Source: CBDDIP01 sp965229005
Lineage (GTDB): Bacteria; Actinomycetota; Acidimicrobiia; Acidimicrobiales; Ilumatobacteraceae
Direction: 5' to 3'
DNA length: 64,000 bases
NCBI GenBank assembly: GCA_965229005.1
Contig: CBDDIP010000002.1
Location: 1,426,001 to 1,490,000, forward strand
Shown: in pieces, positions 33,558-42,299 of the stretch
Numbering within the stretch: the stretch's first letter is position 1
Layout: each line of letters opens with the position of its first letter
Program-made: the position numbers and the translations under genes
Notes under the pieces: model-generated
What the model saw: only the letters and a program-made list of their open reading frames with translations
What the model was told of the DNA's origin: nothing
Databases searched by the model: none

Positions 33558-35168
33558 TCAAGCCTTGGTGTCGCAGAGGCGACGGGCGATGACCTTCAGG
33601 CAGAGCGTCTCATCGGCGCCCTCGAAGATGCTCAGCACGCGTGCGTCGACGTAGAGGCGGCTGACGGAGAATTCCTCGGCGTAGCCCATGCCGCCGTGGA
33701 TCTGCATCGCCTCGCGGGTGACCCACTCGGCGGCCTTGCACACGTAGGCCTTGACCATCGACGCCTCCATGGCGCCCTCGCCCTTGGCCATCAGCGTGGC
33801 GACGGCGTACGAGAACTGCCTGCCGGCCTGGATGAGCACGGCCATCCGACCGAGCTTCACCTGGGTGAGCTCGTAGTTGCCGATGGCGGTGCCGAACACC
33901 TTGCGGTTCTGGGCGTAGTCGACGGCTGCTTCGTACGCCGCCTGCATCACGCCGAGCGCACGCGCTGCGGTCTGCAACCGGCCGTTCTCGAAGCCACCCA
34001 TCTGGTAGTAGAAGCCCTGCCCGAGGCCGCCTTCCTCGCCGATCAGGTTGGTCGCCGGCACCCACCAGTCCTCGAGGGCGACCTCGTAGCTGTGCATGCC
34101 GCGGTAGCCGATCGTGTCGATCGGGCGTCCCTCCATCTTGCCGCCCGAGTCCTGGCTGAACTCGAAGCCGTGGGCGTCGCCGCGCGGCTTGGGCACGATG
34201 AACAGGCTCAGCCCGCGGTGGGTCTTGGCGCGATCCGGGTCGGTGCGGGCGAGCAGCATCAGCACGTCGGCCCGACCGGCGAACGTGCACCACGTCTTCA
34301 CCCCGTTGATCGCGTAGCCCGCTTCGCCGTTCGGACCTGCTTGCGGCGTCGCCGTCACCTTGAGGCCGGCGACGTCGCTGCCGTAGTCCGGCTCCGTCAC
34401 CGCCACTGCGGCCATCACCTCGGCGGTCGCCAGCTTCGGCAACCACTCCTGCTTCTGCGCCTCGGTGCCGCCCTTGACCAAGGCACGGGTGAGGATCTCG
34501 GGGCGGGTGATCAGCGACCCGCCGATGCCCAACGACCCGCGGCTGAGCTCCTCGGTGGCAACGACCATGCCGGTGTACTCACCGTCGCCGCCCTCGCTGT
34601 AGCCGCCGTACTCGGCCGGCACGCTGAGCCCGAAGGCGCCCATCTCGGCCAGCCCGGTGATGATCTCCTCGGGCACGTCGTCGTTCTCACGGTGCACGTG
34701 CTCGGCGCGCGGCTTGATCTCGTTCTCGGCGAACGAGCGGAACGTGTCCTGCACCAGTTCGAAGTCGTCGTCGAGGTGGCGCGGACCGGGCTGCAGGGCC
34801 AACGAGGCGATGAACTCCGGCGTGCGGTACTTGCCGAGGAACGGGTGGGCGGCGCGCATCGGTGCCGGATCCAGTCCCCACAGCTCCTCGCGCCCACAGA
34901 GCCGGGTGATCAGGTCGTGCACCATGTCGGCGGTGAACGCACACGTCAGCCGGGCCTCGACGTCGCCCTTGGCGCCGTAGTCCAGCATCGATCGGGCGGT
35001 TGCCACCTGCGCGGCGGCGTGGGCCAGGTCGTAGGCCAGCACCTGGTGGGCGTCCGGACCGCCGGACGCAGCCAGGTGACGGACGGCCTTGCCGACCACC
35101 GCCTGCGCCAATTCGATCACCTCGACGGCTGCGCCCAGATCAGGTGTTGCCAGTTCCGCATCGCTCAT
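33558..35168 (-). CDS. mcd: Long acyl-CoA dehydrogenase, probable (2S)-methylsuccinyl-CoA dehydrogenase
   Basis: The 536-residue flavoprotein has a normal acyl-CoA dehydrogenase core from about residue 140 on, with AVTEPDYGSDVAGLKVTA for the FAD/substrate region, TWCTFAGRADVLMLLARTD, ENGRLQTAARALGVMQAAYE and the C-terminal QIHGGMGYAEEF and SIFEGADETL with the catalytic glutamate. It also has an N-terminal extension of about 130 residues, which is typical of methylsuccinyl-CoA dehydrogenase of the ethylmalonyl-CoA pathway and uncommon in other family members. Malyl-CoA lyase and a mesaconyl-CoA-hydratase-like gene nearby support this. Other long acyl-CoA dehydrogenases cannot be excluded. The ATG at 35168 follows TATCCT-N6. 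Confidence 0.72.
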   Translation of the reverse strand: MSDAELATPDLGAAVEVIELAQAVVGKAVRHLAASGGPDAHQVLAYDLAHAAAQVATARSMLDYGAKGDVEARLTCAFTADMVHDLITRLCGREELWGLDPAPMRAAHPFLGKYRTPEFIASLALQPGPRHLDDDFELVQDTFRSFAENEIKPRAEHVHRENDDVPEEIITGLAEMGAFGLSVPAEYGGYSEGGDGEYTGMVVATEELSRGSLGIGGSLITRPEILTRALVKGGTEAQKQEWLPKLATAEVMAAVAVTEPDYGSDVAGLKVTATPQAGPNGEAGYAINGVKTWCTFAGRADVLMLLARTDPDRAKTHRGLSLFIVPKPRGDAHGFEFSQDSGGKMEGRPIDTIGYRGMHSYEVALEDWWVPATNLIGEEGGLGQGFYYQMGGFENGRLQTAARALGVMQAAYEAAVDYAQNRKVFGTAIGNYELTQVKLGRMAVLIQAGRQFSYAVATLMAKGEGAMEASMVKAYVCKAAEWVTREAMQIHGGMGYAEEFSVSRLYVDARVLSIFEGADETLCLKVIARRLCDTKA

Positions 35169-35247
35169 GCAGCGAGGATACGGCTGGTGCGGTCGGCGTG
35201 AGAAACCGCTCGCGCAGGTCGTCGAACGATCCGCGTAGGCTCAGACG

Positions 35248-35871
35248 ATGCCCGCCGAACCCTCCATGCGCCTCTGCGTGTACTGCGGCTCCAACACGGG
35301 CACCTCGACGGCCTTCACCCAAGCGGCCGAGCAGCTCGGCTCGGCCATGGCGCACCGCAACATCGGCCTCGTCTACGGGGGCGGTCACGTCGGTTTGATG
35401 GGCATCCTCGCCGACGCCGCGCTCAACGCCGGTGGCGAGGTGATCGGCGTGATCACCGAGCACCTGGTGCGCGCCGAGGTGGCCCACCAGAACCTCACCC
35501 GCCTCGAAGTGGTGCCGACGATGCACGAGCGCAAAGCGCGGATGAACGACCTGGCCGACGGCTTCGTCGTGCTCCCCGGTGGGTTCGGCACGGTCGACGA
35601 GTTCGCCGAGGCGGTCACCTGGAACCAGCTCGGTCTGATCGCCAAGCCCGTCGTGCTGTTCGACGTCGACGGCTTCTGGGGCCCGATGTTCGACTGGATG
35701 GAGCGCGCCGTGCAGGCGGGGTTCGTGCGGTCGTCGCACCGTCTCTTGGCCCAGCGTGCCCACACCGTCGACGAAGTCGTGGCCTTGGCCACCGGTCCCG
35801 TCCCCGACGTCGGCCACAAGTGGGTCGACCGCGACACCGGCCCCATCCCCATCATCCCGCCCACCCGCTGA
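35248..35871 (+). CDS. LOG family protein (nucleoside 5'-monophosphate phosphoribohydrolase)
   Basis: The 207-residue protein has the TIGR00730/LOG motif set: MRLCVYCGSNTGTST at the start, VYGGGHVGLMGILADAAL, MHERKARM and PGGFGTVDEFAEAVTWNQLG, the last corresponding to the PGGxGTxxE motif. LOG proteins remove ribose-5-phosphate from cytokinin nucleotides in plants and bacteria; many bacterial ones may be nucleotide-salvage or housecleaning enzymes. The ATG at 35248 follows TAGGCT with six bases. A strong hairpin terminator lies downstream. Confidence 0.94.
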   Translation: MPAEPSMRLCVYCGSNTGTSTAFTQAAEQLGSAMAHRNIGLVYGGGHVGLMGILADAALNAGGEVIGVITEHLVRAEVAHQNLTRLEVVPTMHERKARMNDLADGFVVLPGGFGTVDEFAEAVTWNQLGLIAKPVVLFDVDGFWGPMFDWMERAVQAGFVRSSHRLLAQRAHTVDEVVALATGPVPDVGHKWVDRDTGPIPIIPPTR

Positions 35872-35900
35872 CCCGCTCGCCCCGGCCCCCGCCCGATCGC

Positions 35901-35951
35901 GATTCCGGGCGGCCACGTTCTCGGTTTCCGAGAAGGATCCCGCCCAGAATC
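35901..35951. terminator. Large hairpin between convergent genes
   Basis: Three nested stems are present: GATTC (35901-35905) with 35947-35951, GGGCGG (35907-35912) with 35940-35945, and TTCTCGG (35918-35924) with CCGAGAA (35928-35934) around a TTT loop. It separates the ends of two convergent genes and is probably a bidirectional terminator, though no long T-run follows on either side. Confidence 0.55.
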
Positions 35952-35969
35952 GGGGAGCGCCCGACGTAG

Positions 35970-36752
35970 TCAGCGGCCGGCGTCGACTTCGGTGATGCAC
36001 CACTCGATCAGCGCGGCGGCGTCGAGCAGCAGTGCGCCCGAGACTGCGGCGGGCTCGCCGGCGCGGAGGGCCAAACCGGCGCGGATGGCGTCGTGGAAGC
36101 GTGTCGGCGCGACCGACAGACCGTGCTCGCCGGCGCCACGCTTGGAGGTGACGTCACCGGTGAACGCGGTGTAGTGCAGCCGCAAGGCTCCGAGCGCGCA
36201 CCACTCGAGCATCTCGGCGGTCACCTCTCGATCTGGCTCTGCAGTGAGCACCTCGGAGATCTGCGCGGCCACGTTGGCCCAGTAGCTGTGCAGGTTGTCG
36301 ACGACGAACCGGACCCGCTCCTCGGTGTCCAGCACCGCACCGAGCCGCTCGCGCATCGGGCCGCGCACGGTGACGCCGTACGTGGCGAGCGTGTACCAGG
36401 TGATCGGGTTGATCTCGAAGCACTCGCCGTCGTGATGGGCGACGCCGTCGAGCGACCACGGTCGGTACAGCCCGGTGGACGGCGGCACGACGAGATCGCC
36501 CCACGCCAGGTACGGCCCGTCGACGTGCGGGACGGGTTGCTGCTCGGCGAGCAACGCGTGCAGCAGGCGGATCTGCGAGCCGTCCTCCTCCGTTGCCGGC
36601 TCGGCCGTGATGGCGACGATGTCGATGTCGCTGTGGTCCTCGTGCCAATCGCCGAGCGCGAACGAGCCGACGACGTAGAGCCCTTCGATCAGCCCGGGCG
36701 CGACGGCATCGGCCACCTCCAGATAGCGACCGAGTGCGTGCGCGACGTCCAT
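35970..36752 (-). CDS. Nucleotidyltransferase/aminoglycoside adenylyltransferase-like protein
   Basis: The 260-residue protein has a Pol-beta-type nucleotidyltransferase motif GSFALGDWHEDHSDIDIVAI, with the two metal-binding aspartates in DID, and a C-terminal helical part like AadA-type adenylyltransferases (WCALGALRLHYTAFTGDVTSK). It could modify an aminoglycoside or another small molecule, but such genes are common on chromosomes without conferring resistance. Two starts are possible: ATG 36752 and a GTG 9 bases upstream. The ATG is preferred because TATCGT ends seven bases before it. It is divergent from a serine hydrolase gene with a shared promoter. Confidence 0.85.
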   Translation of the reverse strand: MDVAHALGRYLEVADAVAPGLIEGLYVVGSFALGDWHEDHSDIDIVAITAEPATEEDGSQIRLLHALLAEQQPVPHVDGPYLAWGDLVVPPSTGLYRPWSLDGVAHHDGECFEINPITWYTLATYGVTVRGPMRERLGAVLDTEERVRFVVDNLHSYWANVAAQISEVLTAEPDREVTAEMLEWCALGALRLHYTAFTGDVTSKRGAGEHGLSVAPTRFHDAIRAGLALRAGEPAAVSGALLLDAAALIEWCITEVDAGR

Positions 36753-36775
36753 CGGCGGCACGATACGGTGCCGCC
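36753..36775. promoter_or_regulatory. Palindromic bidirectional promoter
   Basis: CGGCGGCAC-gatacg-GTGCCGCCG is a 9-bp inverted repeat at about 36753-36776 whose centre carries TATCGT on the minus strand and TACGGT on the plus strand. Each hexamer ends 6-7 bases from a start codon (ATG 36752, GTG 36776). The symmetric stem may itself be an operator. Confidence 0.5.
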
Positions 36776-37750
36776 GTGACCGGCTGGGAGCACGACGAGA
36801 TCGAGCGGATCGGCGACGAGCTGTTCGCGCCGGGCGCTGCCCATGGCACGAGCCTGGCGATGGTCGCGGTGCACCACGGTGAGGTGGTCTACGAGCGCTA
36901 CGGCGTGCAGCCCGACTCCTTGTTCGCGAGCGGGGGACCGGTCGAGGCGGACACGGAGCTGATCTCGTGGAGCACCGCCAAGAGCATCACTCACGCCGCG
37001 CTCGGCATCGCCGTGGCGGACGGGTTGCTCCAGCTCGACCGTCCGGCGCCGGTGCCGGAGTGGGCGGGCTCCGAGAAAGAAGCGATCACCCTGCAGGACC
37101 TCGTCGACATGCGACCCGGGCTGCTGTTCGTCGAGGACTACGTCGACGACTCGGTCAGCCACTGCATCGAGATGCTCTACGGCAGTGGCAAGGAGGACAT
37201 GGCTGCGTACGCCGCCGCGTTGCCCCTGATCCACCAGCCGGGGACCGTCTGGAACTACTCGAGCGGCACCACCAACATCATCAGCCGGATCGTCGGCGAT
37301 GCAGTGGGCGACATGCCCTCGTTCCTCGCTGAACGCCTGTTCGGTCCGGTTGGGATGACCAGTGCCCGCCCGACCTTCGACGCCGCCGGCACGTTCGTCG
37401 GATCGTCGTACGTGCACGCGACGGCGCGCGACTTCGCCAAGTTCGGCGAGCTCTACCGCAACGACGGTGTCACCACGGATGGCGTGCGCGTCACCCCGGC
37501 CGGCTGGACCGAGCACGCCCGTACGTTCGTCGCCACCGATCCGGACGGCGAGTTCGACTACGGCCGCCAGTGGTGGCTGTGGCGCGACGAAGCGGGTGGG
37601 CTGGCCGCTCACGGCTACGAGGGCCAGTACATCATCGTCATGCCGCACCGGGCCCTGACGCTCGTCCACCTCGGCAAGTCTCCGGTGGACCAGCGTGCCC
37701 CATTGAACGAGGCGCTGCGGCGCGCGGTGCGCGCCTTCCCGTTGCAGTAG
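36776..37750 (+). CDS. Serine hydrolase of the class C beta-lactamase/esterase family
   Basis: The 324-residue protein shows the three motifs of the serine penicillin-recognising fold in modified form: STAKS (SxxK) in ELISWSTAKSITHAALG, Y-S-S-G-T-T in the place of the tyrosine motif, and HGYEGQ near the C-terminus for the third motif (HxG). This pattern is usual for esterase EstB-like and 6-aminohexanoate-dimer-hydrolase-like proteins, so antibiotic resistance is not implied. It has no signal peptide, so it acts in the cytoplasm. The GTG start at 36776 gives VTGWEHDEIERIG and follows TACGGT-N6. Confidence 0.9.
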   Translation: MTGWEHDEIERIGDELFAPGAAHGTSLAMVAVHHGEVVYERYGVQPDSLFASGGPVEADTELISWSTAKSITHAALGIAVADGLLQLDRPAPVPEWAGSEKEAITLQDLVDMRPGLLFVEDYVDDSVSHCIEMLYGSGKEDMAAYAAALPLIHQPGTVWNYSSGTTNIISRIVGDAVGDMPSFLAERLFGPVGMTSARPTFDAAGTFVGSSYVHATARDFAKFGELYRNDGVTTDGVRVTPAGWTEHARTFVATDPDGEFDYGRQWWLWRDEAGGLAAHGYEGQYIIVMPHRALTLVHLGKSPVDQRAPLNEALRRAVRAFPLQ

Positions 37751-37767
37751 CGGCTAGCAATGTGGGG

Positions 37768-39003
37768 GTGGCGATCGAGAGCGAGGGCCCCCTCACCGGT
37801 GAGCTGCCCCGTGTCTCGCTGGATGACACGGGCGGGCCGCCGCGCCCGCGTCGCATCCGCCCGATCCGCCTGACGCTGAAGGTCGTGGCCTTCGTCCTCA
37901 TCGTCAACTTCCTGATCCTGCCCCTGCTCCCCAACTTCAAGACGGCGCTGGAGAAGCTGCGCGACGTGAACCCGGCGCTGCTGGTCGGGGGCCTCGGGCT
38001 GCAGATGTCGGCGCTCTACTCGTACTCGCTGCTCACCAAGGCGGCCCTCGGTGTGGCCGGCAAGGAGATCTCCCGCTGGCGGCTGTTCCGCATCCAGATG
38101 AGCACCAAGGCGCTGTCGAACATCGTTCCCGGCGGCAGCGCGGCCGGCCCCGCGCTCGGCTACCGGTTGATGACGCTGTCGGGTGTGCCCGGCCCCAGCG
38201 CGGGCTTCGCGCTGGCCACGGCCGGGCTCGGTTCAGCGGTCGTGCTCAACCTGTTGCTGTGGTTCGGCCTGATCATCTCGATCCCGGTGCGCGGCGTGAA
38301 CAAGGGCTACGGACTGGCCGCGGTCGCGGGGATCATCATCATGCTCGTCGCCGCCGCGCTCGTGTTCGGATTGATGGAGGGCCAAGGTCGCGCCGAACGT
38401 GTGCTGCGTTGGATCGCGCGCAAGCTGCGCATGAACCAGGACCGCGCCGGTGCCGCGGTGCGCCAGGTGGCCGACCGGCTGGAGGACCTCGCCGCCGACA
38501 AGCAGTTGCTCGCCCGCGTTGCCGGATGGGCTGCGGCGAACTGGCTGCTCGACGCCGCGTCGCTGTGGGTGTTCCTGCGCGCCTTCGGCCAGACGCTCGA
38601 CCCCGACGCGCTCCTGATCGCGTTCGGCATCGTCAACATCCTCCAAGTGGTCCCCATCCTCCCGGGAGGACTCGGTCTCGTCGAGGGCGCGTACTCGCTG
38701 CAGCTCGTCGGCTTCGGCATTCCCAAGAGCGCGGCCACGCTCAGCGTCGCCAGCTACCGCATCGCCCAGTACTGGTTCCCCACGTTGCTCGGCGGCGTGC
38801 TCTACGCCAGCCTGCGCGTCGGCCCGTGGAGCATCAAGCGGCGCGAAGGCTTGAGACGTCTGCGCGAACTGGCCAAGGAGACGGACACGAACCGGGAGAG
38901 CGCGCTCGACTTCGCGGCGCGGTTCGGACGGCGCGATCGGCCCGACGCGGTGAAGCTCGAACCACCGCCGCTCGATCCACTTCGCCGCGAACAGCCCCGC
39001 TAG
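37768..39003 (+). CDS. Lysylphosphatidylglycerol synthetase-like membrane protein (UPF0104)
   Basis: The 411-residue membrane protein has about eight to nine predicted helices and the characteristic MSTKALSNIVPGGSAAGPALGYR and FGIVNILQVVPILPGGLGLVEGAY segments of the lysyl-phosphatidylglycerol synthase transmembrane (flippase-like) family. The aminoacyl-transferase domain of MprF is absent, so it is not a full LPG synthase; a role in lipid or polyprenyl-lipid translocation is likely. The N-terminal 30 residues are proline/arginine-rich and cytoplasmic. GTG 37768 is chosen; GTG 37762 is also possible. Its stop (TAG) precedes the TACCGT -10 of the next gene directly. Confidence 0.85.
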   Translation: MAIESEGPLTGELPRVSLDDTGGPPRPRRIRPIRLTLKVVAFVLIVNFLILPLLPNFKTALEKLRDVNPALLVGGLGLQMSALYSYSLLTKAALGVAGKEISRWRLFRIQMSTKALSNIVPGGSAAGPALGYRLMTLSGVPGPSAGFALATAGLGSAVVLNLLLWFGLIISIPVRGVNKGYGLAAVAGIIIMLVAAALVFGLMEGQGRAERVLRWIARKLRMNQDRAGAAVRQVADRLEDLAADKQLLARVAGWAAANWLLDAASLWVFLRAFGQTLDPDALLIAFGIVNILQVVPILPGGLGLVEGAYSLQLVGFGIPKSAATLSVASYRIAQYWFPTLLGGVLYASLRVGPWSIKRREGLRRLRELAKETDTNRESALDFAARFGRRDRPDAVKLEPPPLDPLRREQPR

Positions 39004-39015
39004 TACCGTGTCGGC

Positions 39016-39528
39016 ATGACCGTTCACGAGCGTCCGTTCGGGCGTTGCCTGGAAGACTTCGTCGTCGGCGATGTGTACCGCCACTGGCCTGGCAAGACCA
39101 TCACCGAGTACGACGACCACCTGTTCTGCATGATCACGATGAACCACCACCCGTTGCACACCAACGACTGGTTCGCCGCCCAGAGCGTGCAGGGCCGCAA
39201 CGTCGTGGTCGGCAACCTCGTCTACTCGTTGGTGCTCGGCATGAGCGTGCCCGACGTCAGCGGCGCGGCCATCGCCAACCTCGAGGTGGAGACGCTGCAG
39301 CACAAGTTCCCCACGTTCCATGGCGACACCATCCACGCCGAGACGCGGGTGCTCGACGTGCAGGAGAGCAAGAGCAAGAACGACCGCGGCATCGTCACCG
39401 TGGAGAGCAAGGGCTTCAACCAGGACGGCAAGGAGGTCTGCTACTTCCGCCGCCGGGTGATGGTGTGGAAGCGGGAGTTCGCTCCCGGCCGGCCGCGTCC
39501 GTACGACGGTGCCGCTGCCTGGGACTGA
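39016..39528 (+). CDS. MaoC-like hydratase, probable mesaconyl-CoA hydratase
   Basis: The 170-residue single hot-dog protein begins FEDFVVGDVYRHWPGKTITEYDDHLF-like (split here to its key parts: GRCLEDFVVGDVYRHWPGKT, then EYDDHLFCMITMNHHPLHTN). The hydratase aspartate and histidine of the family are recognisable there. VPDVSGAAIANLEVETLQHK and KSKNDRGIVTVESKGFNQDG are typical of the actinobacterial protein that accompanies crotonyl-CoA carboxylase/reductase clusters, where it hydrates mesaconyl-CoA to methylmalyl-CoA. That product is the substrate of the lyase at 28783-29838. The assignment as mesaconyl-CoA hydratase is inference from these blocks and context. The ATG follows TACCGT-N6. Confidence 0.82.
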   Translation: MTVHERPFGRCLEDFVVGDVYRHWPGKTITEYDDHLFCMITMNHHPLHTNDWFAAQSVQGRNVVVGNLVYSLVLGMSVPDVSGAAIANLEVETLQHKFPTFHGDTIHAETRVLDVQESKSKNDRGIVTVESKGFNQDGKEVCYFRRRVMVWKREFAPGRPRPYDGAAAWD

Positions 39529-40372
39529 GCCGCCGCAGGCTGACCTGCTCGGCTGGGGCCTGCCGCGCCTGCGCGACCTGCCTTGGCGGCACACGCGAGA
39601 TCCGTGGCGGATCCTCGTCAGCGAGGTGATGCTGCAGCAGACGCAGGTGCCGCGCGTCATCCCCAAGTACCACGCGTTCCTCGACGCCTACCCGACGACG
39701 GCAGCCTGCGCGGCAGCGTCGCTGGCCGACGTGCTGCGCCTGTGGCAGGGCCTCGGCTACCCACGCCGGGCACGCAACCTGCAGCTCGCCGCACAGCACG
39801 TGGAACGGGAGTGCAACGGCCACTTCCCCGACTCGCTCGATGCGCTGCTGGCGCTCCCCGGCGTCGGGCCGTACACGGCACGGGCGGTGCTGGCGTTCGC
39901 CTTCGAGCGCGACGTCGCCGTGGTCGACACCAACATCGCTCGTGTGCTCGCCCGCGTGGCCGGCCATCGCATGACCCCGAAGCAGGTGCAGTCGGCTGCC
40001 GATGCGCTGGTGCCCGATGGCGACGGCTGGGCCTGGAACCAGTGCCTGATGGACCTCGGCGCCACCCTGTGCCGACCCGGCGTGCCGCAGTGCTCGCTCT
40101 GCCCGCTGCTGCCCACGTGCGCGTGGCACGGCGAGGGTGACGACCCGGCCATCGGCTCCGCCGGCGTCAGCGTCGCCCAAGCACGCTTCGACGGCAGCGA
40201 CCGTCAGGCGCGCGGCCGTCTGATCAAGGCGCTCGGCGAACAGCCGTTGGCGATCGCTGCGGTCGCAGCGGTGATGCAGCGACCGCACGATCGGGCGATG
40301 GCCCTGGTCGACGCGCTGGTTGCGGAGGGCCTGGTCGCCCTCACCGGCACGACCGTGCACCTGCAGGGGTGA
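39509..40372 (+). CDS. mutY: A/G-specific adenine DNA glycosylase
   Basis: The 287-residue enzyme removes adenine mispaired with 8-oxoguanine. The helix-hairpin-helix LPGVGPYTARAVLAFAF and the catalytic aspartate in VVDTNIARVLARV are present, as is the catalytic glutamate in VSEVMLQQTQVP. The [4Fe-4S] cysteines fit C-x6-C-x2-C-x5-C (CRPGVPQCSLCPLLPTC). It is shorter than E. coli MutY because the NUDIX-like C-terminal domain is reduced, which is common in actinobacteria. The GTG start lies 20 bases inside the MaoC gene, so the two are co-transcribed. The convergent SGNH gene ends only a few bases away. Confidence 0.93.
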   Translation: MPLPGTEPPQADLLGWGLPRLRDLPWRHTRDPWRILVSEVMLQQTQVPRVIPKYHAFLDAYPTTAACAAASLADVLRLWQGLGYPRRARNLQLAAQHVERECNGHFPDSLDALLALPGVGPYTARAVLAFAFERDVAVVDTNIARVLARVAGHRMTPKQVQSAADALVPDGDGWAWNQCLMDLGATLCRPGVPQCSLCPLLPTCAWHGEGDDPAIGSAGVSVAQARFDGSDRQARGRLIKALGEQPLAIAAVAAVMQRPHDRAMALVDALVAEGLVALTGTTVHLQG

Positions 40373-40375
40373 CGG

Positions 40376-42214
40376 TCAGTTGTCCGGTGTGACGAAGCTG
40401 CCGACACGATCGGCGTAGACGTTGCTGGCCGACGAGGCGCTGATGCACACGCCGTCACCGGAGCCCGAGGCGACGACGCCGACGTTGGCGAGCGTCTCGT
40501 TGAGCGCCATGTTGAGCAGCGAACTGGTGTCGGTGAGCCCACACGGCTTCATCGCCACGAAGCCCCAGTTCGTCGCGTCGATCGATCCGACGTTGATGAC
40601 GGACACGCCGGGCAACGTCACCGTGCGAGTGCCGTTCGCGGCCAGTGGTGTCGGCCGTGTGTCGAACAGTCGGGACGGGGTGCTGCCGTGGTAGGCGAGG
40701 CCAGCCGAACCCGGTCCGAACCAACCAGCCACATCGACGACGAGGTGCGAGTTGCCGGAGAAGTTGCGCACGCACACCGAGCCGTTGCTGCCGAGCTGCA
40801 CCAGCGTGGCTGCGGCGACCGTGCGACCGGCGATGGCGTTCACGTTCGACGACAGGGGCGCGGTGCCACACGGGCCCGGGTAGACGGTGAGGGTGGTGGG
40901 GGTCTGCGCTTCGGTGGCCGTGACGTTGAGCCACACCGCTTCAGCGTTGGCCGGGACGCCGCCGAGCCCGGCGATCTGGACCTCGGTCTGGCTCCCGGCG
41001 GCACGCAGGCCGGTGAGTCCCGGCTGCACGGTCTGGCTGATGCCGCGCGTGTCCACCCATCTCGTCGGGCCGACGGGGTGGAACAGATCACCACCGGGCC
41101 GGAAGTAACCGACCACGTCGACGATCACGTCCACGGGTGCGCTCGAGTAGACGCAGATGTTGCCGCCGCTGACGACGCTGATGGCTACCGCCGCAGTGTC
41201 TCGGGCGGTCTCGAAGTTCAAGGTCGACGTCTCGCCCAGCACGCCGCAGTCGTTCACGGCGAGGTAGCCGGCTTTGCACGGATCGGCGGCCGTGATCGTC
41301 GCCACGACGGATGTCGCGTCGCCCGGGATCGCCCCGCTGACGGGGACCACCACACTGCGCCTCGTCCCGAGCTTCTGGCCGGAGCGGCTGTCGAAGACAC
41401 GAGCCGGGGTGATGCCGACGAAGCCGCTGTCGCCGGTCTCGAACGGTGCCGCAGCACCGAGGTTCGTCGGGACGCCGAGCGTCGCGTTCGACTCGATGCA
41501 TCGGGCGATCGGCGGCAGGGCCTTGATCGCGTCGAGGACGTAGTGGGCGAGGCCCACTGCTCCGGCCCCCGTCATGTGGATGCCGTCCGAGGCGAACCAG
41601 CTGGGCTTGTTGGTGGTGTACCCGTTCCAGTCGAGGATCTGCAGGCTCGGGTGCTTCACCAGCGCGGCACCGAGGGCGGCGTTGTGCTTCTGGTACAAGT
41701 TGGCCGCCGACATCCCACCCGGCAGCGTGTAGTTGGTGGTGGTTCGATACGTCAGCCAGAGGACCTTGGACACACCCTGCGCGTCGGCCTCGGCCATGAT
41801 CTGGTCGATGGCCGTCGCGATCGTTCCGTCGTCGTAGCCGGCCATGATCACCAGCACCTGACCGAGCTGTCCCTTCAGGAAGCCCTTCATCGCCGGCAGC
41901 GTGCTCGTCGGGGCGTAGCCCTCGCGGCCGCGGCAGCTGACGGACACGAGGCGCCTGCAGCTCTCGGCAGAGAACGTCAGCTCGTACTCGTTGCTGATGA
42001 TCTCACGGATGTCGTTGTTGTTGATGGTGTCCGGGTCGGCGTTGTCGTACCCGTACCAGCGCATCGCCGCCATCGTCGAGTCGCCGATCAAGGACACCCT
42101 GGCCGCCCCCGGCGGTGCTGCGGCAACCGTCCCGGTCGTGGTTGACGGAACGGCAACCAGGCCGCTGGCCAGCACGGCAGCAGCCAGGAGGAGACGGGGG
42201 GTGCGGTTGTGCAT
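40376..42214 (-). CDS. Secreted SGNH hydrolase with C-terminal beta-repeat domains
   Basis: The 612-residue protein has a Sec signal peptide (LLLAAAVLASGLVAVPS, cleavage near AAA) and an SGNH/GDSL lipase-esterase domain: block I SLIGDSTMAA and the catalytic pair DGIHMTGAG. The C-terminal 370 residues contain three copies of a beta-rich repeat of about 115 residues, with the recurrent phrases TPARVFDSR, VDTRG, RLFDTRP, IVDVVGYF and VVDVAGWFGPG. The same repeat occurs in the Tat protein at 58844-59845. The enzyme acts outside the cell on an ester substrate, possibly bound to a surface or polysaccharide; no substrate is recognisable. A TGGAG ribosome binding site precedes the ATG. Confidence 0.86.
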   Translation of the reverse strand: MHNRTPRLLLAAAVLASGLVAVPSTTTGTVAAAPPGAARVSLIGDSTMAAMRWYGYDNADPDTINNNDIREIISNEYELTFSAESCRRLVSVSCRGREGYAPTSTLPAMKGFLKGQLGQVLVIMAGYDDGTIATAIDQIMAEADAQGVSKVLWLTYRTTTNYTLPGGMSAANLYQKHNAALGAALVKHPSLQILDWNGYTTNKPSWFASDGIHMTGAGAVGLAHYVLDAIKALPPIARCIESNATLGVPTNLGAAAPFETGDSGFVGITPARVFDSRSGQKLGTRRSVVVPVSGAIPGDATSVVATITAADPCKAGYLAVNDCGVLGETSTLNFETARDTAAVAISVVSGGNICVYSSAPVDVIVDVVGYFRPGGDLFHPVGPTRWVDTRGISQTVQPGLTGLRAAGSQTEVQIAGLGGVPANAEAVWLNVTATEAQTPTTLTVYPGPCGTAPLSSNVNAIAGRTVAAATLVQLGSNGSVCVRNFSGNSHLVVDVAGWFGPGSAGLAYHGSTPSRLFDTRPTPLAANGTRTVTLPGVSVINVGSIDATNWGFVAMKPCGLTDTSSLLNMALNETLANVGVVASGSGDGVCISASSASNVYADRVGSFVTPDN

Positions 42215-42299
42215 CGGGCTCCAGAGATCGATTCGAGTGGGTCGCCAGTGCCCGTCCTGCCCTGAACTCAAACAGTCTGCCGTCCCCCGGTGCGGCGGG

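Noticed and set aside
36776..37750. A true class C beta-lactamase conferring resistance
   Set aside because: The second motif is Y-S-S instead of Y-x-N and there is no signal peptide, so an esterase-like serine hydrolase is more likely.
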